Shown: in pieces, positions 49,196 to 58,857 of the stretch | Layout of the letters: every line of letters begins with the position of its first letter | Position numbering within the stretch: the stretch's first letter is position 1 | From: Pseudomonas eutrophicaquae | GTDB lineage: Bacteria; Pseudomonadota; Gammaproteobacteria; Pseudomonadales; Pseudomonadaceae | Assembly (NCBI RefSeq): GCF_023544715.1 | Contig: NZ_JAMJEZ010000001.1 | Coordinates: forward strand, 124,001-188,000 | Direction of reading: 5' to 3' | DNA: 64,000 nt | Position numbers and translations under genes: made by a program | The notes under the pieces: generated by a model | The model's input: only the letters and a program-made list of their open reading frames with translations | Told to the model about the DNA's origin: nothing | Database searches by the model: none

Positions 49196-49888
49196 GTGAG
49201 CAGCGCCTCTCTTGAACGCCTTGAGCGCAAGCTCGGCTATACCTTTACCGATCGCGCACTGATGGTGCTGGCCCTGACCCACCGCAGTTTTGCCGGCCGC
49301 AACAACGAGCGCCTCGAATTTCTCGGCGATGCCATCCTCAACTTCGTGGTCGGCGAGGCGCTGTTTCAGCGCTTCCCCCAGGCCCGTGAAGGGCAGTTGT
49401 CGCGTCTGCGCGCCCGGCTGGTCAAGGGCGAGACCCTGGCCGTGCTGGCGCGCGGCTTTGAGCTGGGCGATTTCCTGCGTCTGGGCTCGGGCGAGCTGAA
49501 AAGCGGCGGTTTTCGCCGTGAATCGATCCTGGCTGATGCCACCGAGGCGCTGATCGGCGCCATTTATCTCGATCGTGGCATGGACAGTGCGCGCGAGCGG
49601 GTATTGGCCTGGTTGGAGCCGCATTTTCAGGGCCTGACGCTGGTGGATACCAACAAGGACCCCAAGACCCGCCTGCAGGAATTCCTGCAATCACGCAGCT
49701 GCGAACTGCCGCGCTACGAGGTGGTGGATATCCAGGGCGAACCGCATTGCCGCACCTTCCATGTCGAATGCGAAATTGCCCTGCTCACTGAAAAGACCCG
49801 TGGCCAGGGTGCCAGCCGCCGCATCGCCGAACAGGTGGCGGCCGCGGCGGCACTGGTGGCCCTGGGCGTGGAGAATGGCAATGACTGA
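49196..49888 (+). CDS. rnc: ribonuclease III
   Basis: A 230-residue double-strand-specific RNase. Catalytic signature [16 protein letters not shown] and the second acidic site in [14 protein letters not shown]; the C-terminal double-stranded RNA-binding domain runs from about residue 155 ([23 protein letters not shown]). GTG start at 49196 with GGAG upstream. Overlaps era by 8 bases, the classical rnc-era pair. Confidence 0.96.
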   Translation: MSSASLERLERKLGYTFTDRALMVLALTHRSFAGRNNERLEFLGDAILNFVVGEALFQRFPQAREGQLSRLRARLVKGETLAVLARGFELGDFLRLGSGELKSGGFRRESILADATEALIGAIYLDRGMDSARERVLAWLEPHFQGLTLVDTNKDPKTRLQEFLQSRSCELPRYEVVDIQGEPHCRTFHVECEIALLTEKTRGQGASRRIAEQVAAAAALVALGVENGND

Positions 49889-50780
49889 ATCCCCGAGCCG
49901 CTGCGGCTATGTGGCCATCGTCGGCCGGCCGAACGTCGGCAAATCGACCCTGCTCAATCACATCCTCGGCCAGAAGCTGGCGATCACCTCGCGCAAGCCG
50001 CAGACCACCCGTCACACCCTGCTCGGCATCAAGACCGACGGGGCGGTGCAGGCGATCTACGTCGACACCCCCGGCATGCACAAGGATAACGACAAGGCCC
50101 TCAACCGCTACATGAACCGCAGCGCCAGCGCCGCGCTCAAGGATGTGGATGTGGTGATCTTTGTCGTCGACCGCACCCGCTGGACCGACGAGGACCAGAT
50201 GGTTTTCGAACGGGTCAAGTTCGTGCAGTGTCCGGTGATCCTCGCGGTCAACAAGATCGACCGCCTCGACGATAAGGGCGAACTGCTGCCGCACCTCAAG
50301 TGGCTGGCCGAGCAGTTGCCAGAGGCCGAGGTGGTGCCGATCTCGGCGCAGAACGGTCAGAACCTTGAGACGCTGGAGCAGCTGGTCGGTGCGCGCCTGC
50401 CCGAGGGCGAGCATTTCTTTGCCGAGGATGAAATCACCGACCGCAGCTCGCGCTTCCTGGCGGCGGAGCTGGTCCGCGAGAAAGTGATGCGCCAGCTCGG
50501 CGCCGAGGTGCCTTATCAGGTCACCGTGGAGATTGAACAGTTCAAGCAGGAAGGGCGCATCCTGCATATCCATGCACTGATCCTGGTCGAGCGCGACGGG
50601 CAGAAGAAAATCATCATTGGCGACAAGGGCGAGCGCATCAAGCGTATCGGCCAGGACGCCCGCCGCGACATGGAAAACCTGTTCGGCAGCAAGGTGATGC
50701 TCAACCTGTGGGTCAAGGTGAAGAGCGGCTGGTCGGACGACGAGCGCGCCTTGCGCTCGCTCGGCTACGGCGACGTCTGA
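49881..50780 (+). CDS. era: GTPase Era
   Basis: A 299-residue ribosome-assembly GTPase with an N-terminal G domain ([32 protein letters not shown]) and C-terminal KH domain ([37 protein letters not shown]) for the 16S rRNA 3' end. Two ATGs are possible, 49875 and 49881; the second has GGAG at a better spacing. Overlaps the end of rnc. Confidence 0.95.
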   Translation: MTESPSRCGYVAIVGRPNVGKSTLLNHILGQKLAITSRKPQTTRHTLLGIKTDGAVQAIYVDTPGMHKDNDKALNRYMNRSASAALKDVDVVIFVVDRTRWTDEDQMVFERVKFVQCPVILAVNKIDRLDDKGELLPHLKWLAEQLPEAEVVPISAQNGQNLETLEQLVGARLPEGEHFFAEDEITDRSSRFLAAELVREKVMRQLGAEVPYQVTVEIEQFKQEGRILHIHALILVERDGQKKIIIGDKGERIKRIGQDARRDMENLFGSKVMLNLWVKVKSGWSDDERALRSLGYGDV

Positions 50781-50798
50781 GTCGCGGGGCGGGCAACG

Positions 50799-51503
50799 GT
50801 GTCCCGTCCACTGCCGGCGTGCCCGGCCTTCGTGCTGCACAGCCGGCCTTACAAGGAGGCCAGCGCGCTGGTCGACTTCTTTTGCCCTGACGGTCGCCGG
50901 CGCGCGGTGTTGCGCGCCGCCCGTGGCAAGCGCGGCGGGCTGGCCCGCGCCTTCCAGCGCCTGGAGCTGGAGCTGCGCGGGCAGGGCGAGCTCAGGACCG
51001 TCGCCCGGCTGGAGCCTTTGGGCATTCCCTACCTGCTCAGCGGCACGGCCCTGTTCAGCGCCCTGTACCTCAATGAACTGCTGATGCGCCTGCTGCCGGC
51101 CGATGATCCGCACCCGGCGCTGTTTGCGCATTACGCTGCGACCCTCGAGGCGCTGGCCGGTGGGCGGGCGCTGGAGCCGCTGCTGCGCAGCTTCGAATGG
51201 CGCCTGCTGGATGAACTGGGCTATGGTTTTGCCCTCGATCAGGACTGCGAGGCGCAGCCGATCGACCGCCAGGCGCTCTATCAATGGCTGCCGGACATGG
51301 GCTTTCAGCGTGTCGCGCAGTGGCAGCCCGGCCTGTTCCACGGCCATGAATTGTTGGCGCTGGCGCAGGCGGCCTGGGAGCTGCCGGGGACGCTGGCCGC
51401 CGCCAAGCGGCTGATGCGTCAGGCACTGGCCCCACATCTGGGCGGGCGGCCGCTGGTCAGCCGCGCGCTGTTCATCCATCGCAAGGAGTCTTCCCGTGAC
51501 TGA
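50799..51503 (+). CDS. recO: DNA repair protein RecO
   Basis: A 234-residue RecO, with an N-terminal OB-fold ([39 protein letters not shown]) and the alpha-helical body ([30 protein letters not shown]). The four zinc-binding cysteines known in some RecO proteins are not present. It helps load RecA on SSB-coated DNA. GTG start at 50799. Overlaps pdxJ by 8 bases. Confidence 0.92.
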   Translation: MSRPLPACPAFVLHSRPYKEASALVDFFCPDGRRRAVLRAARGKRGGLARAFQRLELELRGQGELRTVARLEPLGIPYLLSGTALFSALYLNELLMRLLPADDPHPALFAHYAATLEALAGGRALEPLLRSFEWRLLDELGYGFALDQDCEAQPIDRQALYQWLPDMGFQRVAQWQPGLFHGHELLALAQAAWELPGTLAAAKRLMRQALAPHLGGRPLVSRALFIHRKESSRD

Positions 51504-52239
51504 AGCCAATCGCATCCTGCTGGGTGTCAATATCGATCACATCGCCACCCTGCGTCAGGCGCGCGGTACCCGCTATCCGGACCCGGTGAAGGCCGCGCTG
51601 GATGCCGAGGAGGCCGGCGCCGACGGCATCACCGTGCATCTGCGCGAGGATCGCCGGCATATCCAGGATCGCGACGTGCGCCTGCTCGCCGAGGTGCTGC
51701 AGACGCGGATGAACTTCGAGATGGGTGTCACCGAGCCGATGCTGGCGCTGGCCGAGCAGATCCGCCCGGCCCACGCCTGCTTCGTGCCCGAGACCCGTCA
51801 GGAGCTGACCACCGAGGGTGGGCTGGATGTCCTCGCGCAGGAAGATCGCCTGCGCGCGGCGGTGGAGCGGCTGGCCGTGCTGGGCTGCGAGGTTTCGCTG
51901 TTCATCGACGCCGATCCAAGGCAGATCGAGGCGGCGGCGCGCATCGGCGCGCCGGCCATCGAGCTGCACACCGGCCGCTATGCCGACGCCCACACCCCCG
52001 CCGAGCGCGCGGCGGAGCTGGCGCGGATCCGTGACGGGGTGGCCTGCGGGCTGGATCACGGGCTGATCATCAATGCCGGCCACGGCCTGCACTATCACAA
52101 TGTCGAGGCGGTGGCGGCGATTGCCGGCATCAACGAGCTGAACATCGGGCATGCCATCGTTGCCCATGCGCTGTTCGTCGGTTTCAAGCAGGCGGTGGCC
52201 GAGATGAAGGCGCTGATCGTCGCCGCGGCCGTGCGATAA
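51496..52239 (+). CDS. pdxJ: pyridoxine 5'-phosphate synthase
   Basis: A 247-residue TIM-barrel enzyme that closes the pyridoxine ring in DXP-dependent vitamin B6 synthesis. Signature [58 protein letters not shown] and [15 protein letters not shown] start inside the recO end. The recO-pdxJ pair is conserved in gammaproteobacteria. Confidence 0.96.
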   Translation: MTEANRILLGVNIDHIATLRQARGTRYPDPVKAALDAEEAGADGITVHLREDRRHIQDRDVRLLAEVLQTRMNFEMGVTEPMLALAEQIRPAHACFVPETRQELTTEGGLDVLAQEDRLRAAVERLAVLGCEVSLFIDADPRQIEAAARIGAPAIELHTGRYADAHTPAERAAELARIRDGVACGLDHGLIINAGHGLHYHNVEAVAAIAGINELNIGHAIVAHALFVGFKQAVAEMKALIVAAAVR

Positions 52240-52297
52240 TTCGCCCTCGTTTCACTGGCGCAGTCCGCCCTTTGCGAGGGCGATTGCTGGAGCACTC

Positions 52298-53230
52298 ATG
52301 ACCGAGAAGATTGTTGTTGCCGCGCTGTACAAGTTCGTCGCGTTGCCCGATTACGTAGCGCTGCGTGAGCCGCTGCTGGCCACGCTGCAGGCGCACAGGA
52401 TCAAGGGCACCTTGCTGCTGGCCGAGGAGGGCATCAATGGCACGGTGTCCGGCACTCGTGCCGCCATCGATGCACTGCTGGACTGGCTGCGCGCCGATCC
52501 ACGGCTGGCGGATGTCGATCACAAGGAATCGCTGTGCGATGAGCAGCCGTTCTACCGCTGCAAGGTCAAGCTGAAGAAGGAAATCGTCACCCTGGGTGTG
52601 CCCGGCGTGGACCCGCACCGCCAGGTCGGCACCTACGTCGAGCCCCGCGACTGGAATGCGCTGATCAGCGACCCCGAAGTGCTGCTGATCGATACCCGCA
52701 ACGACTACGAAGTGGCGATCGGCAGCTTTGCTGGGGCAATCGACCCGAAGACTGCCTCGTTCCGCGAATTTCCCGAGTATGTGCGTGAGCACTTCGACCC
52801 GGCGCGGCACAAGAAGGTCGCGATGTTCTGCACCGGCGGCATCCGCTGCGAAAAGGCTTCGAGCTTCATGCTCGGCGAGGGGTTTGCCGAGGTCTATCAT
52901 CTCAAGGGCGGCATTCTCAAATACCTTGAAGAGGTCGAGGAGCCGGACAGCCTGTGGCGCGGCGAATGCTTTGTCTTCGATAACCGCGTCACCGTGCGCC
53001 ATGACCTCAGCGAGGGCGATTACGAGCTGTGCCACGCCTGTCGCAATCCGGTATCGCCGGCGGATCGTCAGTCCGAACACTATGCGCCGGGCATCAGCTG
53101 TCCGCACTGCTGGGATTCGCTGCCGGAGAAGACCCGCGCCAGCGCCCGCGAGCGGCAGAAGCAGATCGAGCTGGCCCGCGCCCGTCAGCAGCCGTTGCCG
53201 ATCGGCCGTGATCCACGCCAGAGCGACTGA
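52298..53230 (+). CDS. trhO: tRNA uridine(34) hydroxylase TrhO (YceA, rhodanese domain)
   Basis: A 310-residue protein with an N-terminal acylphosphatase-like domain ([18 protein letters not shown]), a rhodanese domain with [17 protein letters not shown] (Cys178 active site, Cys184) and a C-terminal zinc-like part ([29 protein letters not shown]). It makes the oxygen-dependent 5-hydroxyuridine at tRNA position 34. 58 bases after pdxJ and on the same strand. Confidence 0.93.
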   Translation: MTEKIVVAALYKFVALPDYVALREPLLATLQAHRIKGTLLLAEEGINGTVSGTRAAIDALLDWLRADPRLADVDHKESLCDEQPFYRCKVKLKKEIVTLGVPGVDPHRQVGTYVEPRDWNALISDPEVLLIDTRNDYEVAIGSFAGAIDPKTASFREFPEYVREHFDPARHKKVAMFCTGGIRCEKASSFMLGEGFAEVYHLKGGILKYLEEVEEPDSLWRGECFVFDNRVTVRHDLSEGDYELCHACRNPVSPADRQSEHYAPGISCPHCWDSLPEKTRASARERQKQIELARARQQPLPIGRDPRQSD

Positions 53231-53293
53231 ATCCCGCCCCATCGATATGCCTTGCGCCCGCCAGTCGGGCATCCCCTCACGGAGAGCTGCGAC

Positions 53294-53929
53294 ATGCCCG
53301 CCCGTCTGTTGTATGTGATGGATCCGATGTGTTCCTGGTGCTGGGGGTTCTCCCCGGTCTTCACCCAACTGGCCGAGCAGGCTCAGGCGCACGGCGTAGC
53401 CACCCATCTGGTGGTCGGCGGCTTGCGTCCCGGCACCCGCCATGCGCTGGATGCCGGTAGTCGCCGCACCATCCTTGGACACTGGCAGGCGGTCACGGAG
53501 CGCACCGGCCAGCGCTTCAGCTTCGACGGGGCGCTGCCGGAAGGCTTTGTATACGACACTGAGCCGGCCAGTCGGGCGCTGGTGGCGGCGCGTCAACTGG
53601 AGGCAGCCCGCGCGCCGCGCTTGCTGCAGGCGATCCAGCAGGCGTTCTATCTGCAAGGGCAGGATGTCACCCGTGCGGGCGCACTGGTTGAGCTGGCGGT
53701 GGCCGCGGGCTATGCCCGCGAGCCGTTTGCCGAGGCCTTCGACAGCCCGGCGCTCTGGGAGGCGACGGCGGCTGATTTTCGCTGGGCGACCGATCTGGGC
53801 ATTGCCGGCTTCCCGACCCTCCTGGCTGAGCGTGATGGCCAGCTGGCGCTGCTGACCAACGGCTATCAGCCGCTGGCCGCGCTTGAGCCGCTCTTGCAGC
53901 GCTGGCTGGCGCGGGTGTCCCATGACTGA
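53294..53929 (+). CDS. DsbA-family thioredoxin-fold protein, cytoplasmic
   Basis: A 211-residue protein beginning MPARLLYVMDPMCSWCWGFSPVF: a thioredoxin-fold strand directly followed by Cys13-x2-Cys16 (CSWC). The helical insert typical of DsbA/FrnE proteins follows, then IAGFPTLLAERDG with the cis-Pro. No signal peptide, so it should be cytoplasmic and not a periplasmic oxidase. Substrate unknown. The stop overlaps the next gene by 8 bases (start 53922), so it is translationally linked to an ABC exporter. Confidence 0.8.
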   Translation: MPARLLYVMDPMCSWCWGFSPVFTQLAEQAQAHGVATHLVVGGLRPGTRHALDAGSRRTILGHWQAVTERTGQRFSFDGALPEGFVYDTEPASRALVAARQLEAARAPRLLQAIQQAFYLQGQDVTRAGALVELAVAAGYAREPFAEAFDSPALWEATAADFRWATDLGIAGFPTLLAERDGQLALLTNGYQPLAALEPLLQRWLARVSHD

Positions 53930-55709
53930 AGCGCGTGACCGGCTGGACTGGGCAGAGATCCGCCGTCTGGCGCTGGAGCATCGCCGTGCGCTGCTGCTGG
54001 CCAACCTGCTGGCAGTGCTGGCGGTGCTGTGCAGCGTGCCGATTCCGCTGCTGCTGCCGCTGCTGGTCGATGAGGTATTGCTCGAGCAGGGCAACCGCGC
54101 GCTGGTGGTGATGGATCTGCTGTTGCCGGCGGCCTGGCAGCAGGCGGTGGGCTATATCCTGCTGATGCTGGGGGTGACGCTGCTGCTGCGTCTAGCCTCA
54201 TTGGCGCTGAATGTGCTGCAGGCCCGGCTGTTTGCCGGGCTGTCCAAGGAGGTGATCTACCGGCTGCGGGTCCGTCTGCTGGCCCGGCTGGAGCGGATTG
54301 CTTTGGCCGAGTACGAAAGTCTCGGCAGCGGGACAGTGACCGCGCATTTGGTCACGGACCTGGACACCCTCGATCGCTTCATCGGTGACACCCTGAGCCG
54401 GCTGGTGGTGGCGCTGCTGACCCTGTGTGGCACCGCAGCGATTCTGGTCTGGATGCACTGGCAGCTGGCGCTGCTGATCCTGCTGTTCAATCCGCTGGTG
54501 ATTTACGCCACGGTGCTGCTCGGCAAGCGCGTCAAGCACCTCAAGAAGCTGGAAAACGACAGCACCGCCCACTTCACCCAGGCGCTCAGTGAGACCCTGG
54601 AGGCGATTCAGGAAATCCGCGCCAGCAATCGTCAGGGGTTCTTCTTCACCCGGCTGGCGGCGCGGGCGCGTGAGGTGCGCGACCGGGCGGTGGCCTCGCA
54701 GTGGAAGACCGATGCGTCCGGGCGCGCCAGTGGCCTGCTGTTCCAGTTCGGCATCGATGTGTTTCGCGCCGCGGCGATGCTCACTGTGCTGTTCTCCGAT
54801 CTCTCGATCGGTCAGATGCTCGCGGTGTTCAGTTACCTGTGGTTCATGATTGGCCCGGTCGAGCAGCTGCTCAGCCTGCAGTACGCCTATTACGCCGCCG
54901 GTGGCGCCCTCAAGCGGCTCAATGAACTGCTGGATCGCGCCGATGAGCCGGCGTTCCCCGCCCGCCGTGACCCGTTTGCCGGGCAGGCCACGGTGGGGGT
55001 CGAGGTGCAGGATCTGCACTTTGCCTACCGCGACGAGCCGGTACTCGATGGGCTGAGCCTGTCCATCGCACCGGGCGAGAAGGTCGCGCTGGTCGGCGCC
55101 TCCGGGGGCGGCAAGAGCACCCTGGTGCAGCTACTGCTCGGCCTGTACCGCCCGCAGGCCGGCTGCATTCGCTTCGGCGGTGAGCGCCTTGAGGACATCG
55201 GGCTGGAGCGCCTGCGCGAGCAGGTGGCAGTGGTCCTGCAGCAACCGGCGCTGTTCAATGACACGGTGCGCGCCAACCTGACGCTCGGCCGCGCCTGTGA
55301 CGATGCCGCCTGCTGGCAGGCACTGGAGATTGCCCAGCTGGCCGAGACCATCCGTGCGCTGCCGGAGGGGCTGGACAGCGTGGTCGGGCGCTCGGGCGTG
55401 CGCCTATCCGGCGGGCAGCGCCAGCGGCTGGCGATCGCCCGCATGGTGCTGGCCGAGCCCAAGGTGGTGATCCTCGATGAGGCGACCTCGGCGCTGGATG
55501 CCGCCACCGAATATGCGCTGCATCAGGCGTTGGCTGCGTTCCTCAAGGGGCGCACCACGCTGATCATCGCCCACCGTCTGAGTGCGGTGAAACAGGCCGA
55601 TCGGGTGCTGGTGTTCGAGGATGGACGGATCACCGAGCAGGGCGAGCACCAGAAACTGCTGGCGGAAGGCGGGCTGTATGCGCGTCTGTACGGCCATCTG
55701 CAGCACTGA
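53922..55709 (+). CDS. ABC exporter, fused permease and ATPase (lipid/drug/peptide type)
   Basis: A 595-residue half-transporter. The N-terminal transmembrane domain (about 20-310) has six helices; the C-terminal ATPase (from about 350) has Walker A GASGGGKST, signature LSGGQRQRLAIARM, Walker B KVVILDEATSALDAAT and the switch His in IIAHRLSAVKQADRV. It would work as a homodimer. MsbA-like by layout, but the substrate cannot be read from sequence. No signal or accessory export proteins adjoin it. Confidence 0.88.
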   Translation: MTEARDRLDWAEIRRLALEHRRALLLANLLAVLAVLCSVPIPLLLPLLVDEVLLEQGNRALVVMDLLLPAAWQQAVGYILLMLGVTLLLRLASLALNVLQARLFAGLSKEVIYRLRVRLLARLERIALAEYESLGSGTVTAHLVTDLDTLDRFIGDTLSRLVVALLTLCGTAAILVWMHWQLALLILLFNPLVIYATVLLGKRVKHLKKLENDSTAHFTQALSETLEAIQEIRASNRQGFFFTRLAARAREVRDRAVASQWKTDASGRASGLLFQFGIDVFRAAAMLTVLFSDLSIGQMLAVFSYLWFMIGPVEQLLSLQYAYYAAGGALKRLNELLDRADEPAFPARRDPFAGQATVGVEVQDLHFAYRDEPVLDGLSLSIAPGEKVALVGASGGGKSTLVQLLLGLYRPQAGCIRFGGERLEDIGLERLREQVAVVLQQPALFNDTVRANLTLGRACDDAACWQALEIAQLAETIRALPEGLDSVVGRSGVRLSGGQRQRLAIARMVLAEPKVVILDEATSALDAATEYALHQALAAFLKGRTTLIIAHRLSAVKQADRVLVFEDGRITEQGEHQKLLAEGGLYARLYGHLQH

Positions 55710-55720
55710 GCGAGCGCTGT

Positions 55721-55734
55721 GATTGTCGACAATC
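55721..55734. promoter_or_regulatory. 14-base perfect palindrome, possible operator
   Basis: GATTGTCGACAATC reads the same on both strands. It lies 11 bases after the ABC exporter gene and 260 bases before mqo. The shape (TTGT-CG-ACAA) resembles operators of GntR-type regulators, which is only an analogy. It is too short with no loop to be a terminator. Confidence 0.35.
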
Positions 55735-55961
55735 GCCGCCGCTACACCGTCCGGGCGCCAGGCTGTAGTGCCGGTGCCGGCTGGACTACGCTGTAGGCAT
55801 TCGGCGGCTTTTTCAGGCTCGAATGCAGCTGCCTCTGGCACTTGGCAGCGGCGCCCGTTAGCATTGCGCGGTTTTTATCCGCCCCTCACAAGGGGAGTCG
55901 AGAGCGCTGTGTAGTACCTTCGTCGGACGGGCTACACCACGCGGGTGTATACGATCCGCGG

Positions 55962-55967
55962 TAAAAT
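55962..55967 (+). promoter_or_regulatory. -10 box of the mqo promoter
   Basis: TAAAAT, 27 bases before the mqo ATG, with an inverted repeat (TACACC-5-GGTGTA, 55933-55949) where the -35 should be, and no -35 consensus. This suggests an activator-dependent promoter or operator overlap. Confidence 0.4.
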
Positions 55968-55993
55968 GCGCCCCATGTGTCTCAGGAGCATGA

Positions 55994-57493
55994 ATGATGC
56001 AAACTGGTAGTGAACAGCCGGATCTGGTATTCGTCGGGGCAGGCGTCATGAGCGCGACCCTGGCGGTGCTGCTCAAAGAGCTCGACCCGAGCCTGAAGAT
56101 CGAGGTCCTGGAACAGCTGGACTCGGGGGCTGCCGAAAGCTCCTACCCGTGGAACAACGCCGGCACCGGCCATGCCGCCTGGTGTGAGCTCAACTACACC
56201 CCGCAGGCCGCCGACGGCTCGATCAACATCGCCAAGGCAGTGCAGATCAACGCCATGTTCGAGGTGTCCCGGCAGTTCTGGGCCTACCTGCTGGAGCAGG
56301 GCTACTTCCAGACTCCCCGCGACTTCATCAACCCGGTGCCGCACATGAGCTTCGTGCGTGGCGAGAAGGGTGTGGCGTTCCTGCGCAAGCGTCATGAGCT
56401 GATGAAGGCTCACCACTGCTTCGCCGATGACATGGAATACAGCGAAGACCCGCAGGTGATCGGCCAGTGGGCACCGCTGCTGATGCAGGGCCGTACCGGC
56501 AACGAGCCGATGGCCGCGACCCGCTCGCTGGGCGGTACTGACGTCAACTTTGGCGCCCTGACCCTCAAGCTGCTGGGCCACCTCTCCGAGAGCGGTAACG
56601 CCGTGGTGCGTTACAACCAGAAAGTCACCGACGTGAACCGCGAGGCCGATGGCCGCTGGCGTCTGAGCGTCGAGGACAAGGCTGGCGGCGGTCGCCGCGA
56701 GCTGACTGCACGCTTCGTGTTCCTCGGCGCCGGTGGTGCGGCACTGACTCTGCTGCAAAAATCCGGCATCGAAGAAGGCAAGGGCTACGGCGGCTTCCCG
56801 GTAAGCGGTCAGTGGCTGCGCTGCGACAATCCCGAGCTGGTCAATCAGCACCTGGCCAAGGTCTACAGCCAGGCTGACATCGGTGCGCCGCCCATGTCGG
56901 TCCCGCACCTGGATACCCGCGTGGTCGATGGCAAGAAATCGCTGCTGTTCGGGCCGTATGCCGGCTTCACCACCAAGTTCTTGAAGCGCGGCTCGTTCCT
57001 CGACCTGCCGCTGTCGATTCGCCCCAACAACCTCGGCCCGATGCTGTCGGTGGCGCGCGACAACATGGACCTGACCAAATACCTGATCAAGGAAGTGCTG
57101 CAGTCCGAAGATCAGCGTCTGGAGGCCCTGCGCAAGTTCTTCCCCAATGCCAAGAAGGAAGACTGGCGCCTTGAGATCGCCGGCCAGCGCGTGCAGATCA
57201 TCAAGAAGGACGCCAAGAAGGGCGGTGTGCTGCAGTTCGGCACCGAGATCGTTGCTGCCCGTGACGGCTCGATTGCCGCGCTGCTGGGCGCCTCGCCGGG
57301 TGCTTCGGTCTCGGTGTCGGTGATGCTCGAGGTGATCGAGCGCTGCTTCCCTGAGCGTTACAAGAGCGCTGAGTGGCAGGAGCGTCTGGGTAAGATCTTC
57401 GAGGGCAGCGAGAAAGCCCTCGAGCAGGATGCCGAGCTGCTGCGCCGGGTGCGTACCCGCACCAGCGAAGCCCTCGGCCTCGCTCAGCCGTAA
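55994..57493 (+). CDS. mqo: malate:quinone oxidoreductase
   Basis: A 499-residue FAD-dependent membrane-associated enzyme that oxidises malate to oxaloacetate and reduces quinone. Start of the FAD fold: [24 protein letters not shown]; family motifs [66 protein letters not shown] and [18 protein letters not shown]. Two adjacent ATGs (55994, 55997) follow CAGGAGC; the first is given. Pseudomonads often have more than one mqo. Stands alone. Confidence 0.96.
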   Translation: MMQTGSEQPDLVFVGAGVMSATLAVLLKELDPSLKIEVLEQLDSGAAESSYPWNNAGTGHAAWCELNYTPQAADGSINIAKAVQINAMFEVSRQFWAYLLEQGYFQTPRDFINPVPHMSFVRGEKGVAFLRKRHELMKAHHCFADDMEYSEDPQVIGQWAPLLMQGRTGNEPMAATRSLGGTDVNFGALTLKLLGHLSESGNAVVRYNQKVTDVNREADGRWRLSVEDKAGGGRRELTARFVFLGAGGAALTLLQKSGIEEGKGYGGFPVSGQWLRCDNPELVNQHLAKVYSQADIGAPPMSVPHLDTRVVDGKKSLLFGPYAGFTTKFLKRGSFLDLPLSIRPNNLGPMLSVARDNMDLTKYLIKEVLQSEDQRLEALRKFFPNAKKEDWRLEIAGQRVQIIKKDAKKGGVLQFGTEIVAARDGSIAALLGASPGASVSVSVMLEVIERCFPERYKSAEWQERLGKIFEGSEKALEQDAELLRRVRTRTSEALGLAQP

Positions 57494-57540
57494 CCGGCGT
57501 ATCCGCCCGCAGGCGGGACGCAGGGCTTGAGGATGCCGCG

Positions 57541-58668
57541 TCAGTCCGACTCGCTGAGGGTCGTGACGGACGCGGCATCGTCGTTTCTGGCGGTGCCCCG
57601 TTCGGCCAGCTGCTGGGGGGTGCCGATCGGTGCGGGTATGGCTTTCAGCAGGGTGGCCCACTGGGCCAGCGGCAGCGTGCTGTCGGGGTTGAGCAGTCGA
57701 TCCCGCAGCGCCATCAGCTGAGGGCGGCCACCGCGTTCAGCCGGCCAGCGCTGGCTGGTAGGCAGGATTTGCCAGGCGCCCGCGCGCTGCTTGGCCAGCA
57801 CAAAGCGAAATGGATGCAGGCCGGTCATCCCCAGGCGCAGGTCGGTCACCACCAGCTGATCGCCCAGCGCGTCATAGCGCAAAAAACCACCGCTGAACCA
57901 GACGAGCCGTGCATGCTGCGTGGAATCCTGCAGGGCGGCCGCCAGAGCCTGGCCGCGCTCAAAACGCTCGCTCTGCGGCGGCTGATGATCGAACAGGCCG
58001 GTCACCAGTTCGTGATAGTGCTCGCCCTCCAGTGCCACCACGCGCCAGAGCAGGGTATTGAAGGGCGTCGGCGCGATGAACAGCGCCTCCGGCCGGATGC
58101 CGCGCTCGGCCAGCGTATCGCTCACCCGCTGCAGGGCCAGTTGCTGGGCCAGCAGGCTGAAGCCGAGGTAGACGGTGGAGGCCAGCAGCGCAACGCGGCT
58201 GGCCCTGGCCAGCGTCTGGCGGGCCAGCAGTCCGAGTAGCACTGCCAAGAGCAGCGGCAGGGTGTAGAGAGGGTCGATGATGAACAGGCTCGACCAGGCG
58301 ATCGGCGGGGTGTCGAGCGGCCAGAGCAGCTGGGTGCCATAGCTGGTAAACGCATCCAGCAGCGCATGGGTGACCAGCACCAGGGTCAGGGTCAGCCACA
58401 GGCGCTGCGCCGAATAGCTTGGGTGCGGGCGCCAGCGGCGGATCAGCCAGGTCAGGATCAGCCCCAGCGCGCCCAGCACCAGCAGCGAGTGACTGAAGCC
58501 GCGGTGGCAGGTCATATTGGCGACCGGGTCTGCGTAATCGAGCAGAACGTCCAGGTCCGGCAGGGTGCCGAGCAGCGCGCCGTATAACAGTGCCTTGCGG
58601 CCCTGCCAGCGGCCCAGCAGTGCCCCCTGCACACTGGCGCCGAGCAGCGCCTGAGTCAGCGAATCCAC
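57541..58668 (-). CDS. inner-membrane metal-dependent hydrolase (YdjM/DUF457 type)
   Basis: A 375-residue membrane protein. Family motifs with putative metal ligands: MDSLTQALLGASV, GTLPDLDVLLDYADP, HRGFSHSLL and THALLDAFTSYGTQLLWP. At least four hydrophobic segments lie between residues 65 and 180; a soluble domain of about 190 residues follows. Substrate unknown. It ends 47 bases from the convergent mqo stop. Confidence 0.8.
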   Translation of the reverse strand: MDSLTQALLGASVQGALLGRWQGRKALLYGALLGTLPDLDVLLDYADPVANMTCHRGFSHSLLVLGALGLILTWLIRRWRPHPSYSAQRLWLTLTLVLVTHALLDAFTSYGTQLLWPLDTPPIAWSSLFIIDPLYTLPLLLAVLLGLLARQTLARASRVALLASTVYLGFSLLAQQLALQRVSDTLAERGIRPEALFIAPTPFNTLLWRVVALEGEHYHELVTGLFDHQPPQSERFERGQALAAALQDSTQHARLVWFSGGFLRYDALGDQLVVTDLRLGMTGLHPFRFVLAKQRAGAWQILPTSQRWPAERGGRPQLMALRDRLLNPDSTLPLAQWATLLKAIPAPIGTPQQLAERGTARNDDAASVTTLSESD

Positions 58669-58857
58669 GCCCTTTCTCCCTCATGAGTCGGTCGGGCGAT
58701 TTTAGGGTTTGCGCAGCTGGCGGTGAGCGGACAATTGCTGCCGGACGTTTCATCTGCGCCTGCCCCTTTTTTGTGCATTTGCCGGTGATTCCGGTTAAAT
58801 TGCCCGCCACTGCCCCTGTGGGGCGCTGTTGACCGAGTGCCCGGCTGGATGGCCGCC

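Noticed and set aside
52184-54094. Minus-strand open frame spanning trhO, the DsbA-family gene and the start of the exporter
   Set aside because: It crosses three genes that each have clear family motifs on the plus strand; product is low-complexity.
55882-55895. CCCCT-CACA-AGGGG hairpin as a terminator after the exporter gene
   Set aside because: Only 5 bp, no T run, and far from the gene end.
57502-57518. Short GC hairpin between mqo and the convergent membrane hydrolase gene
   Set aside because: Five base pairs with no T run on either side; not enough for a terminator call.
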